Shown here piece after piece: positions 44,257-55,547 of a DNA stretch of 64,000 nt. A model generated the notes under the pieces. The model saw only the letters and a program-made list of their open reading frames with translations. It was not told where the DNA came from and did no database searches. Origin of the DNA: Isoetes taiwanensis (Eukaryota > Streptophyta > Lycopodiopsida > Isoetales > Isoetaceae); NCBI GenBank assembly GCA_021234155.1, contig JAJEKV010000003.1:34267166-34331165 (forward strand). The letters are read 5' to 3'. Numbering within the stretch: the first letter of the stretch is position 1; every line of letters begins with the position of its first letter. The position numbers and the translations under genes are program-made.

Positions 44257-46535
44257 GAAATCATATGTGTATCAGAAAATGCATAGAATTATCAAGAAGT
44301 TTCTATGGGAAGGAATTCCTAAACTAGCATGGTCAGAAGTATGCAGGAATAAAAGTGATGGAGGTCTAGGCCTCAAAGACCTATGGACTCAATCTCAAGT
44401 TCTAGCAGCGAAGCAAGTTTGGCGGGCCTTACAGGGGACAGAGTCCCCAGCCATACAGCTTATCAAGTATAACTTAACACTAGAGTTGTCTCAGGGACCT
44501 GTTTGGGTTCATCAACCCGTATGGGTCCTTCAATCCCTTCTCCATATTAGAGACTAGTTCTTCATGATACTTATGAGATTTTAAATATGAACACCTGAAT
44601 TGTAAGATTAACTCGAAGTTGTACCACCATATTCAATGGCAAAATAAAATTCTTCACAAGTTTGGCACAATCGCACCTTGAAATACACTCAATTCAATGG
44701 TTTCGACGATATGATATAATCCCATGACACTCAACATGGAATACAAATTTCAAAATAACATTAATTTTCTATGAACGTAGCCTACAAACGCTACTCATTT
44801 TTCAAATTTCATGTGATTTCATAAAAATTTGATGTATCAATGAGCAAATCATAATTTCAATCCTTGAAAGATCCAGTCAGGTCCCTAAGGAATTTCTGAA
44901 AAACAAACATCCAGGAACCATTTCATATCCATGATATTTGAAATAGAATAAGAATGTGAATGTACAATTATTTTTCAATGGAAATAGATACTAAATACTA
45001 CACGTCTTGCTAAATTAATTTCATTTTTTCAAAAAGTGGAGTAATACTATGAATTTTCAAAATTTTGACCCTCGGGGGACCTAACTGGGTCCATAAAAAA
45101 CTTCTGAACTTCAAACTTCAAGGAATTATTTCTTGAACATTCTACCATAGATTTTTTTAATTCTTCTTGTGATAGATTTCTCATATCATGATTTACAAGA
45201 TGGAAGAATTAGAATTCCTAGGAAAAATCATATTTGCAAAATAATGTGAGAATTGTTAAAGACTTTGAAAATAAACTTGACCCCTTTGCATTCGGCTCCA
45301 CATTATGTTTGGTGATAGAAGCTTTTTATATTTTTCATAAATGTTTCCTTATATGTACACTCATGAAGGACAATATATTGTGAGTATGTAGACAAATTCT
45401 TTATCTCGAAGCTATAATAGAATTTTAAAAAAAGTGTACGAATGAACCCATTTGGGTTCATCAAGGGACAACTCTAGTAATGTCATCCTAAAGGTAAGCC
45501 TTCGGTGCCTATGTTGCTTCCAAATGCAACTTACTATGACTTCAAGATTGGTAAAAGGACATCATTGATGATGAGATATTTGCTAGCAGCATGGCAAAAG
45601 GTCTCAAAGTGGTTCTGGCTCAAGGATCTGCCTTGGGAAGCAGGTGCCCATTCACTCTTCTGGAATGAGCATGTCGGCAACAAAGATGGAGCTCCTCTTG
45701 CTATGGTACATCCTAAATCAGCCTCAATCTGGCAAACTAAAGGGATTCATATTCTCAACGACCTCTGGTCTATGGAACACAACAGATACAGTGATAAAGA
45801 ATAAAGTGGGAGACACATTCACAAATAGAAGGCTGTACAAGACAATTATCAGAAGGATAGATGTGGTGTCAGGAACCCTTGGAACAATAGAGACATGGAT
45901 CTTAAAAGATGAGAAAGGCATGGAGTGCAAGGGTTACAAGGTCAAAACTCTGTACAAGTTAATGCTAGTCAGGGAACCGTTTAAAGTAACAGGGAGTTTG
46001 GGGCTGGATCAGGACGAACTTTTACCTCAGCTAGTGCACTGCTGGAACTCCTGGTGCTCAAAGAAGATCCAAACCTTTAAGTGGCTGGTATGGCAGGACG
46101 GATTGCCAACTCTCACCCGATTATACAAAAGTAAAACTGTGGCTGCCCGTTAGGATGTTCTCAAGCGTAGAGCATCGACCATATGCTCTTCTCGCCCCAG
46201 ATCAATCGGTTTTTGGCATTGGGCAGCGGCCATCTTGGGAATTTCGATCAATGACATGCAATGGCCACGGATTGCAATGATCAAATGTACTAAAGTGATG
46301 GACTCCCTGATTACAGTAGCACTCTGGTGCTGTTGGAAGCACCGCTGTGATGTAGCAATGGGGCAAAAACCAATAGACCATCAACTATAAAGTTTCTCTC
46401 ATGGCAGGCAAAAATTTGGCGAAGCATACGACAGAGAATATGATAATAGTGGGCGCATGCAAGGGTTCTACCAATACTTCAAGTGTGCATGGGCCGAGCT
46501 AGGAAGAGATGGTGATGATGACTCTCTAGCCTAGG
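44257..46535 (+). pseudogene. LINE C-terminal region (zf-RVT), split by a TIR element
   Basis: Translation gives IKKFLWEGIPKLAWSEVCRN then KSDGGLGLKDLWTQSQVLAA, the typical end of a plant LINE reverse transcriptase. The element at 44479-45478 interrupts. After it come MRYLLAAWQKVSKWF, LYKTIIRRIDVV and, in shifted frames, FKWLVWQDGLPTLTRLYKSK with CPLGC-like and ESIDHMLF zinc-finger residues. A 3' UTR with AATAAAAAATCTAAACATC ends near 46640. Stops and shifts make it dead. Copies at 49012, 57435, 59562 and 61987 are pieces of the same sequence. Confidence 0.8.
44479..45478. mobile_element. 1-kb TIR element inserted in the LINE
   Basis: ACTAGAGTTGTC at the left is inverted at the right end (GACAACTCTAGT, 45467-45478). 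The LINE copy at 59735 reads through (ATATAACTTAATG...TGTCATCC), showing the insertion. TAA is found outside both ends and may be the target duplication, although the ends are then offset by two bases. Subterminal GGGTTCATCAA words are also inverted. No coding region is recognised. Confidence 0.7.
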
Positions 46536-46649
46536 TTGGACTAGGTGAATTTCGTTTTGGTGTCTTGTAATTTTGTTTATCTGTAATTTTTGTTTATCTC
46601 TAACTTTCATTTCTCTATTAATAAAAAATCTAAACATCTTGCCTCCAAA

Positions 46650-46800
46650 AAAATAAAATAAATAAATAAAATCAAAGGAACATTTTATGTTTTTTATCTT
46701 CCATAGAAACCAATTTAGACAATAACTACTACAATTACCATTCAGGATTAAAAACCCGAGTAGGGAAAACCTTATAACGGTAAAGAGCTACTGTCTAAAT
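46650..46800 (-). mobile_element. LINE 3' end with (TTTAT)-like tail
   Basis: Minus strand: GTTTTCCCTACTCGGGTTTT, TAATCC, then ATTGGTTTCTATGGAAGATA and an A/T-rich tail of TTTAT repeats. It corresponds to 52520-52650 of the decayed LINE. Confidence 0.5.
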
Positions 46801-46859
46801 CAGGGATGGGGGATGGAGTCGGACCACTTGCCGGGTCCCTTGTAGGAACCGTCAGGTAT

Positions 46860-47215
46860 ACCTGCAAAGGCACCAGAATCTGCCTCTGTGGCAGTGGACC
46901 CAACCGCCTGGATCTAAGGAAAAGGGAGGCCTTGAATATGCGATGTTGAATCCTGATGAAATCACAATCGAAACTCTGGCAGCCACGAGAATTCCGACTC
47001 CTTGCATGGCGAAAACCACATCAACAAAAGCGCCTCTGGTTTTAGTGTTGTAATATTTAGACATAATCACTGCAGAGAGAGGATAATCTCCCTTGATTCC
47101 AAAACCAAGCCGTTGATACATTTGGTTGAAGAGATCCCGGCTTTCCCGTTGATGGATAGTAGCCTGTCCCCATCCTAGTGCCGAACTGAGACAAAACAAA
47201 AGAGCAGCCGCTGGA
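46860..47215 (-). pseudogene. PHT1: PHT1 fragment, copy 3
   Basis: Minus strand encodes [40 protein letters not shown] and [11 protein letters not shown]. It is truncated before the FVWRLIFMF part. The preceding 60 bases (46795-46860) are shared with copy 4 at 62102. The local TCTCGAAAC triplication of copy 2 is absent. Confidence 0.8.
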
Positions 47216-47344
47216 TCCATATTCCCCTATTTATGCACAGAGTAATGGAGGAGCAAAAGGTTTTCTGGTCGCCATAGCCAGAGATGTGGCCGCCGGATCC
47301 ACATTCTTTTTTGAGCACTTTTAAACGATCAACCATAAACAGGG

Positions 47345-48620
47345 CCCTGTTTGGTGGCAAAGTAGGCTAGCCGCCATAGCAAAAAAAAAAAAAACCTCAC
47401 GACCTTTTTGTTTATTTTAGGGTTCCTAGGTGTCCAAATCTCAACCATAAATTCTCAACCCTAAATCCCAGCCCTTGGATTTAGGGCTGGGTCCAACACT
47501 TACACTAAAAAATTATAATATAGGATGTGATGTTCTGGATGTTAAAATGCAATAAAACCAGTTGTGGGCAAAAAGATTGGGCCATTGTTTCTGACAAATG
47601 CTTTCAGATTGGATTTGACATATTTTTGCAATAAGCATGGGATCTAAACAGGATGTATCAACTTCTGAAGGTCAACCACTTGCAGATGAGAACCTAAACT
47701 AGGGGCAATTTTGGTGCAGCCAGCATGAGGGAAGAAAGAACTACGGTGTGGATTTGGTTTGCGAATGCTCCCTTCACTTATATTAGGCACTCATATTGGA
47801 TATTTTGCTTTTCCTACGGGATGTAGCAATGACCCTCCTGCTTCTAAGCTAATAGGTGCTGATACACCAGATTACTTTGCAATTTTCATCTCTCCAACTT
47901 TGCTGCTACTGAAAGATTTTGCTCTCATTAACGTTGGCTGCATAATAGAAAGATTATACAATGGCCACTTTAGGAATTGGGTTAGCCACCAGACCACTGA
48001 CATCATTATTGCTGCCATTAATATGGGCAAAACATGACATCCTGTTGTGTTTGGCATTCACGTTGGCTTGCAAGTTCGCTACCTGGGGACAATTGTGTTT
48101 TGTCACATCTACTGATGCTCTTTCCTTCAGACGCAGTACAACAACATAATAGAGGCAGGGGTATATGTAATGGGAACTGGACCACTAAGGATTTATAGTT
48201 TGATGAATATAAGTGGATTTGCAAGTGAAGGTATTGGGATAGACATGGAGTCAGAGTGCTTATATGTAATAGAAACCAGTGAGAAGAACATGCCTACCTG
48301 TTAGAGCAATGCTTTTCACCACTTCACCTTTACAGGGTAGCTTATTTGTTGATAGGTTAACGTGATACTTTAATGTGAAATATCCGTCTAATACAACACA
48401 TCAATCTCAATGAATCCGTTTTTTCTTTTATTGTTTTCTACTAGAAACCTCTTTATTTTGTTAGCAACATTGTATATAACATCCCAAAATGCCAAATTCC
48501 ACGCTTTTATGTCTCTTCAATCTTGACGCTCATGATGCAATTTTTTATGGATGCACATATCATGCTCACCGTTGTTTTGCAAATATATATTGCTTCAGAA
48601 AATTTTGTTCAGGTCATGAC
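47345..48620. repeat. Dispersed block R, copy 2
   Basis: Counterpart of 39895-41085 with small indels, including loss of the TGGAGGGCACCAAGGAAAAA stretch near 47995. Confidence 0.75.
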
Positions 48621-48755
48621 AACTACATATCAATAATATCTAAAAACCACTAAGAAAAGGAAGATAAAAAAGATACAACAATTTATGACTCCAAGAGAAA
48701 CTTTGTGAAGTATAATATTATATTCTCTCATGTCATTTACAAGTTCTCCGCCTAT

Positions 48756-48783
48756 GCTCAGCAACGCTGGGCACCCTTACAAG
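48756..48783 (+). mobile_element. Helitron 3' terminus, mutated end
   Basis: Hairpin GCTCAGCAACGCTGGGC (48756-48772), seven bases, then CAAG in place of CTAG, followed by T. It is the paralogue of 43927-43954; the one-base change would depart from the CTRR rule. Confidence 0.65.
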
Positions 48784-49011
48784 TATCTTTAAGATGGCTT
48801 GAGGATCTCCATGGGAGTAAGCACACCTTTGGATAGCATTGTCTTACAAAAACTATTAAATTCTTGATATGCCATGAGCCGTACAAATTTGAAACCTTTG
48901 TACACCGACTGCATGGCCTTTTTGGCTTCCAAGTCGGCGGTCTTGGGTTCCAAGTCAAACCAACATGTGATGCAGGTATGAGTATGGCATAACACAACCA
49001 GCATTGTAAAA

Positions 49012-49217
49012 AATCATATGTGTATCAGAAAATGCATAGAATTATCAGGAAGTTTCTATGGGAAGGAATTCCTAAACTAGCATGGTCAGAAGTATGCAGG
49101 AATAAAAGTGATGGAGGTCTAGGCCTCAAAGACCTATGGACTCAATCTCAAGTTCTAGCAGCGAAGCAAGTTTGGCGGGCCTTACAGGGGGCAGAGTCCC
49201 CAGCCATGCAGCTTATC
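49012..49217 (+). pseudogene. LINE zf-RVT fragment, copy b
   Basis: Same 205 bp as 44262-44470: RKFLWEGIPKLAWSEVCRNK, GGLGLKDLWTQSQVLAAKQV. It ends abruptly at TATCCTATATTATAATG. Not functional. Confidence 0.75.
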
Positions 49218-49923
49218 CTATATTATAATGATATTTGGTGTGTCCGTTGTGAATCTCGCCCCAGATCGTGCGGTCTAAAATTTGTTTGAAGAGATCGTGC
49301 GGTCTAGAATTTTTTGAGATCTCCTGTCGAAACAAAACCCTATTTTTCTTAACCCTTGCTCTTTTTTTCTCTCGGTGGCAGTAGAGCTCCATTGGAGCTC
49401 GAGAAGATGCGTCTGGATATAGGGTATAGGATGATAGAAGGCAGCGGATTTGGCATATGCAACGAGCAGAAGGGAACGAGACGGCTTTTTTTTGCAATGG
49501 CAGATTGGCAACGGTAACGACTTAGAGTTTTCTTTCCGCTTATCCATTCAGGTTTGTTTGGATTTAATCGTGGTCGTCAATCATGTAGCTGTTAGAAGGC
49601 AGTTCTGAGCATTTTGGGTCGTCTCCTTTTGTTCTAAAATCAAATCGACACTGAAAGAACCATGTTCTGATGATCGACTGCAATGAAGCGCCATCATACA
49701 TAACTGAAATAGGTCTACCAGTAAGCATTGCAGAGCTGTAAACATCCATGTTTGTATATCCTTTGATTTTACACATTTTCCAAGTTTTATGCATTCATTG
49801 TTGTGCTTTAAAAGAGCACTCTATTTCACTCTATTTCATTATTGCAAGCATCAACCTGTAGTGTTGTCGAAAGTTGTACAAATGGACATTAAAGGCCAAT
49901 TAAAAGCACAAGTCAAGACATTA
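49218..49923. other. No recognisable gene
   Basis: GATCGTGCGGTCTA(A/G)AATTT is repeated at 49264 and 49291. Otherwise no feature I can support. Confidence 0.4.
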
Positions 49924-49953
49924 GCCCGGCAACGCCGGGCACACGTTTACTAT
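49924..49953 (+). mobile_element. Probable degraded Helitron 3' terminus
   Basis: Perfect hairpin GCCCGGCAACGCCGGGC, then ACACGTTTA and CTAT. The hairpin and spacing fit the other Helitron ends, but CTAT is not CTRR, so the last base is mutated or the end is truncated. Confidence 0.5.
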
Positions 49954-50159
49954 AGAAAAAGTTTCGCCAGGAAATGGCATGCTTAATTTTAAGCTTTGTG
50001 CAGATCCGTGAGATGCTCTTTATAGTGATTCAAAGCTCTATGCTAGTCGAGATGCTCTTTATCCTTCCTTCTGTACAATGAAAAAATAATACTAAATAGT
50101 GTTTATATTGATCTCTGAACATATGCACATTGGATGCAACTCCCCACACTTCAACAAAG

Positions 50160-52650
50160 CAGCCGGTGAACCGGCTCCTTCCGAGGGGTAGGGGACCCAT
50201 GTGCTTTGGGAGAGGCCGCCTCGACGATCCACGGGGGCTGCAATCACCTTCCCTCGCAATCACCGGTTCGATGTGAAGATATTCGAGCTGAAACGATGGC
50301 TCCACCAACCTCGACCCCAATTACCGCCAAGCAGTCAGTCCGGCCAATACGCTCTTCCGCAAGACCAAAAAGCTGGGCACCTTGCAGCACCGAATGATGT
50401 TTGGTCTTCTGAGCCCATACACCCTAGGGCCTTCCTCGAGAAAGGTCTTGAGTAAGCCCTCACATGACCCACGGTGAAATAATACCGGAACAATGCGTTG
50501 CCGAGATACTTGCGGCGGTATGACCCAATGGGAAGGCCGGGCACCGGTACCCTCATGAACCTAGGCCCTATCGTCATTCTTGCGAAGGGATATCATAATG
50601 GGCACACGCAACTACCGCTAACCCGAAGGCAGCAGACGGATGGTATCTGTGCAGAAGCTTCTCAAGTGGGTCAGGCCCCAATGGTGCTTCTCCGCGAAGA
50701 CTCTTCAACGGGGCTTGCAAGAAGGCTTCCCCGAGCGGACTACCGTAGAGTTGTGCCCATATACAAAGTAAAATTCCCCGCATTGAACCATCGCATTACC
50801 ATTATGGTCATTACGTCTTTGCCAAGTTGCTTGCCTGATTCTTGAGCCGCGATTGACACTTTAAAGGCGGAATGGAGAATGAGCAGGGCTCTCACGCAGG
50901 TAAGGTGCTTCGCCCGGCATTCTACTATTGACCATATCTTCACTTTCTGCGAACACTCATAGAGGATAGCCTAATCGAGGAATGACCAGACCGCTGTTTT
51001 GTGGATTTAGCAAAGGCTTTTGACACATTGTTTCCTGATAAGTTGTGGGATAGGATCGAGATGACTAGGGACCAGAGTGGCACGCTATATGAATGCTATA
51101 TCTTCATAATGAGGGCTTTGCTCAGTCGCCTCACACCGCCGGGGAGCCCGTTGTTAGTAACATTAAGGGTGCACCCAGATCGCCTCATCCCCCGACGCTC
51201 TTGACTTGGCATTGACCAGCTAGAAGAATGGCTACCGAGCACCTGGGAGGGCGCTTCATTGATGCATCACATAATCCCAGCAACTCATATATCGCGATGA
51301 TGTTGACCTGCTCGCGATATACCCTGAAGGACATGCAACACTGGATGCTTTGGACACTTTCGCGCCAATTCAATCGACATGAGTTAACTTGGCCAAGACA
51401 AGGTGCTTCTTGGTCCCATCATCCTCTAAGACGCCTTCCCTCATTCACTTATCGAGGTGTAGTGGAGGTGGCTCACTTATAAGTATTTGGGCATTGAGTT
51501 TTCTACTACCACACACCTGGATGCATCCATCGTGTTACGGTCATCTGCGGCCGGAAAGCCCCGTATGCAATGCAAAACAACAAATACAAGGCGTAGCTGT
51601 ATGCATAAATACCAGCACACTTGTTCAGGGCCTTGGTTGCAACGTCCTCCTCTATGGGGCGAAGTGGGGCCGGTGATATCCCTCACCACTTGAACGATCT
51701 AGGAGCGTGTGTGTAGAGGCTTCTTGGTCCGACAATCGAGTGAAATCCACTCTCCCCATATCAGATCTTGCTCCGAGAGATGCTTCCTTCCATTACGAGG
51801 GTCAAGCTGAATGTCACATTATTTACTCTGGAAGGTGGTGGCTATGGATGAAGCCCGGCGCTAACCTTGTTTTGGCGTGTGATGGGGCCCAAGGCGACTA
51901 AAGCTTCTTTGAAAGACAAGCAAACCCAAAGGTTCTCGCTATGGAATGTGCGGGCTACGGATGTGGACCAATGCATACACCGAAGGAACGCTACCGGCCA
52001 AGCAAGATTTGATGCTTTGCTTCATGGCCAAGCTTTGGGATGCAGAGGCCCCGGCCACATGTCAAGGTGGCAAATTATCGACAAATAGGTTAATCCCATG
52101 CTCCGCGAGGGGCCCACCACTATCGTGGCACCCATCTACCCATGAAAAGCGGGTGATTGCTTCCATTCGCCGCAGGTGCACACCACCTCCGCGTTGAGAC
52201 AAATGATGGATTCGGGAGCAGCGTGAGGCGAGTCCGGGTCAATCCGGGTCAACGAGCCATTGAGGATGAAAGTCACGCCCCTCGGGCCCATCCGTCACGA
52301 GCATATCCTGGGAGCTCGGTATGCTCGGTTAGTTCAATGCTCCCATCGGGCCTTGCATGAGCTCTTGAGCACGACCTCAGTAGGCTTGTTGGGATCGTAC
52401 CTCGGGGAGGTAATGGATCTGCGGACTTCAGTTATGCCCCCGTCCTATTATTAACCTCACCGTACTTGTGATTATGTATATAATCGGTGGTATGTCAAAG
52501 ATCCTTATTGCTACTAAGGTTTTCCCAAACCCCTTGGAGTGAGGGTTTTAATCCCCGGTAGTATCGCTGCTGCTGCTCTCTTTGTACTTGGGTCCCATAG
52601 GCCAGTTGGTCTCCGTGGACGATAAAATCATATTCTATTCTATTCTATTG
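50160..52650 (+). pseudogene. Decayed LINE with reverse-transcriptase remnants and (TATTC)n tail
   Basis: GC-richer than its surroundings. Successive frames show RRVVPIYK and ALNHR (about 50745-50800), HSTIDHIFTF (about 50925), FVDLAKAFDTLFPDKLWDRI (50999-51060, an RT motif-A-type block), QLEEWL, then KYLGIEF (51480), IVLRSSAAGK, WNVRATDVDQCIHRR and RFDALLHG. These follow the order of a plant LINE ORF2 without a clean frame anywhere. The 3' UTR words CCATAGGCCAGTTGGTCTCC and GGACGATAAAA precede a (TATTC)n tail at 52631-52649. I did not identify the endonuclease part; the 5' end is approximate. Confidence 0.75.
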
Positions 52651-52784
52651 ATGTTCAGTGGTACATGGTTTAATTCAACCTTCTGCTATTGTTTCAAATT
52701 AAGGACTAGGTTCAAGCCAAATAACCTAGTGACAGGTCAAAATTCAAATTTAGAAGCATGCTAAATCCAAGCTCTTCTATTGCC

Positions 52785-52860
52785 GGATGCTCTAAACTTG
52801 CTGTTGGATTTCGAAAATGACAGGATGCTCTAAACTTGCTGTTGGATTTCGAAAATGACA
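52785..52860. repeat. 38-bp perfect tandem duplication
   Basis: GGATGCTCTAAACTTGCTGT (first half of the unit) occurs at 52785 and 52823; the two 38-bp units are identical. Confidence 0.95.
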
Positions 52861-52937
52861 TGTTGCTCTGTGTGGTGTAGGCAAAGATACGGAGAACAAT
52901 GTGAAAAAAGTTTCAATGCTTCCCAAATGAATAATGA

Positions 52938-52965
52938 CTAGTTATGGTGCCCGACGTTGCCGGGC
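52938..52965 (-). mobile_element. Helitron 3' terminus, minus strand
   Basis: Reverse-complemented: GCCCGGCAACGTCGGGC, seven bases, CTAG, then host T (plus-strand A at 52937). The element therefore extends to the right on the plus strand. Its 5' end was not located. Confidence 0.75.
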
Positions 52966-55394
52966 TTTAGTAACAATTTGAAGAGGTGGTGGAACAAAAA
53001 ACAAAAGTTGTGGGAAGGAAGAGTAATATGGGTAAATAGATATATTGGGAAGAAAGAGCAATCCTTTAAGATTCATTGATGAAGATATAAAAAACCATTG
53101 TGCACAATATTATAAATTTAATCCCGGATGTATGTTTGAATATTGTTATTTTTATTTGTTAGGCTTGGGTTTTTTATATTGAGCTAGCTTTTTTGTTTTG
53201 TTAATATTTGATGAATTGTCAAAAATGATTTTATTAGTTTGGCTTAGAGGGAGGTAGCAGATTTTCCAAAAAAAGTAGAGTTAGCGTCTATTCACATAAT
53301 TTTCTAACATATTTTGAAGAGATGCAAAACCATCTAAGCAGATAAGTGTTTACAAACTACGAAGTCTGTTCATTGCAAAGTCATCATATCACTAAAATGC
53401 CGAGTTCGACGTCACGACTGTTAATCTAACAAAGTTCTAGAACAATCTTAACTGGAAAACCAAAATCTTTCATTCTCGCACATCATAATTATGCATTTGA
53501 TGACAGACTTAGTTTAAGCTTATCTCGAACATACCTTATTTAATATTACACCACCTGGAAGAGACTACCAAAGGACATTTGTTTTGTCTCATAATCTGGC
53601 TTCTAAAGGAAGGTATCTAGCTATATCAGTTCAAAATATGATGTTTATTTGAGTTCATGGTAGCTATTTCTATGTCACATATTTTCTAGTAACCGTGAAA
53701 TCTAACCTTATAAATAGTATATAGACACAGTAAAATAGCAGGGATAAGCACACGCTCAAATAACAACAGGAAATGGAACAAAATAAAATAAACTACAATG
53801 ATAACACTGCAACTTGAAATCGCTGATACTAAGGAAGTGACGCACAAAGGATCTAACCGAGATTCTATTCTAGAAGTAAATATCCATAAGTACATATAAA
53901 TCCCATGGTGAACCCCTGCATGATAACATGGCTATGACGACTTTAATGCAAGGAAAGGGGGTGAATTTAGCAGTTTATATATTATCCATCTTGCCAACAT
54001 CATGGAGCCAACCATTATCATGTGCCATATTTTTACATGCAACGTATGAGTATGACGGATGTCCAAAGTCTAGCTTAAATGGGTGGCTAGCTTTTCCATC
54101 AATTTGTGCTGAAGCAAAAAATATAGTCTCCAAAAGCAATACAACCTACAAATATTACTTATTTTGTACACTTAGAAAGAATGTATTATTCATTCTCCTC
54201 AGATGGGTAGCAATCAAAATGGAACTTATTGCATCGTGTTATATTCCCATTTGTTGAGTTAGCAAGCTACCAAGAAATAAAAATCTACTGGAGCAAATGT
54301 AAAGATCAGATGCAAAATTACTTTATATAACTGAACTAAAGCAAAGTCTTAAATGTGTTTGTAGATGTCTCAATATAATCCTACAACAGTTAACATGGTT
54401 AACATGGAACCTCCTGTTGAAAGAAAGCATGCAAGCTAATGCATGAAAACCTATGATAGAATAAGGTCCGCACTAAGGTGATACAATCTCAGTGAAATAC
54501 TAAACTCCCATGCTGAATAGCGAAAACGAAAAAAAGGCATGAGAAAACAATTTTATGGAATATTACAGTGAAATAATGAAACAGATACCTCTCGAGAAAT
54601 AGAATCATGATCACACGTTCCCGACCTCGAAAATTTCAGCTTAGTTCCACTATTGAGTTCAATACTATTAATCTCTTCTTTGTCCTACACAGTTCCAAAG
54701 GTATTAATGCTCAAGAAAATTTAACTGTGCAACAAACTACTGCCCTTGGAAAAAAAGAAAAGAAAGGACAATCAATACAATCTATGCTAAATGGAGGCCC
54801 AAATAAATGCCTGCCTTTTCTCAAACTTGGCTCACACCATAAACACCATGAGAGGGGATTAACATATCAGGATCTATAAGACGTTAAAGAGGTGTAACCA
54901 GAGAGCGCATGCCTGTTTTAACAGTCGAAATGAAGCACTATATGAGGTCCGGACCGACCGAGGAACGATAGGGAGCTCGCTTAATTACAATATGTTATTG
55001 TTATTACCTTGAGAAACCGAAAGCCAGTAATTTTCTCAATGTGCCTTCTCTACTTGACACGTTAATCTTAGACAACTCATTTTCAAAGATTATATAGCCT
55101 TTGCAAGAAACCTTCATTTGGTTGAACTTGAATTCTTTGCTCCTTTAGGTATCCACTTAGACACAAGTGGCACTTAACCAAGGAACAACGAATTTAAAAC
55201 CATAAGTTGTCATTTCCTAATAAAAGGCACGCAAACTAAAAATGAGCGAGGATTAAAACTATGATCCCGAATCCAAGTAAAAATGCAAGTGTAAGGGTAG
55301 AGGAATAGTCCATACGCATGATCAAGGAATACTTCGGCAAATCTAGCGTGATAAAGGAATACTAAAAAGTGTAACTCACTCAAGCTCTGTTGAC
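52966..55394. other. Interior of a minus-strand Helitron; no recognised gene
   Basis: If the terminus at 52938 is real, this stretch is inside that element. A 109-residue plus frame at 53928-54257 and a 90-residue plus frame at 54607-54879 show no motif I know, and codon-like quality is poor. Confidence 0.35.
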
Positions 55395-55547
55395 CTTCCA
55401 TTCTTTACTCTTCATGAGGTAATAAGCACACAGAGTGGCTGATCGACTTGCCCCAGCACCACAGTGAACCAAAACTCTTCCCTTCACCAGCTTGGCACCT
55501 TCAATAAAAGCAACTGCCTCTTCAACTCTGCACTTGGTTCATCTGTC
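55395..55547 (-). pseudogene. Dual-specificity phosphatase exon with HCGAGASR signature
   Basis: After an acceptor-like ATGCGCAG the minus strand reads TDEPSAE and, shifted by one base, VEEAVAFIEGAKLVKGRVLV, HCGAGASRSATLCAYYLMKS. HC(X5)R is the cysteine-phosphatase P-loop; the whole block is a typical dual-specificity phosphatase core exon, of the kind that dephosphorylates Tyr/Thr residues. A donor-like AAG|GTCAAC ends it at 55395. No other exon of a phosphatase was found on either side. The one-base slip and the isolation suggest a captured or remnant exon, possibly inside the Helitron whose 3' end is at 52938. Confidence 0.65.

Noticed and set aside
43759-48783. CRISPR-like spacing of short palindromes
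   Set aside because: The palindromes are Helitron 3' hairpins at irregular distances and the DNA is plant nuclear.
53928-54257. 109-aa plus frame as a gene
   Set aside because: No motif, no homologous copy in the window and poor context.
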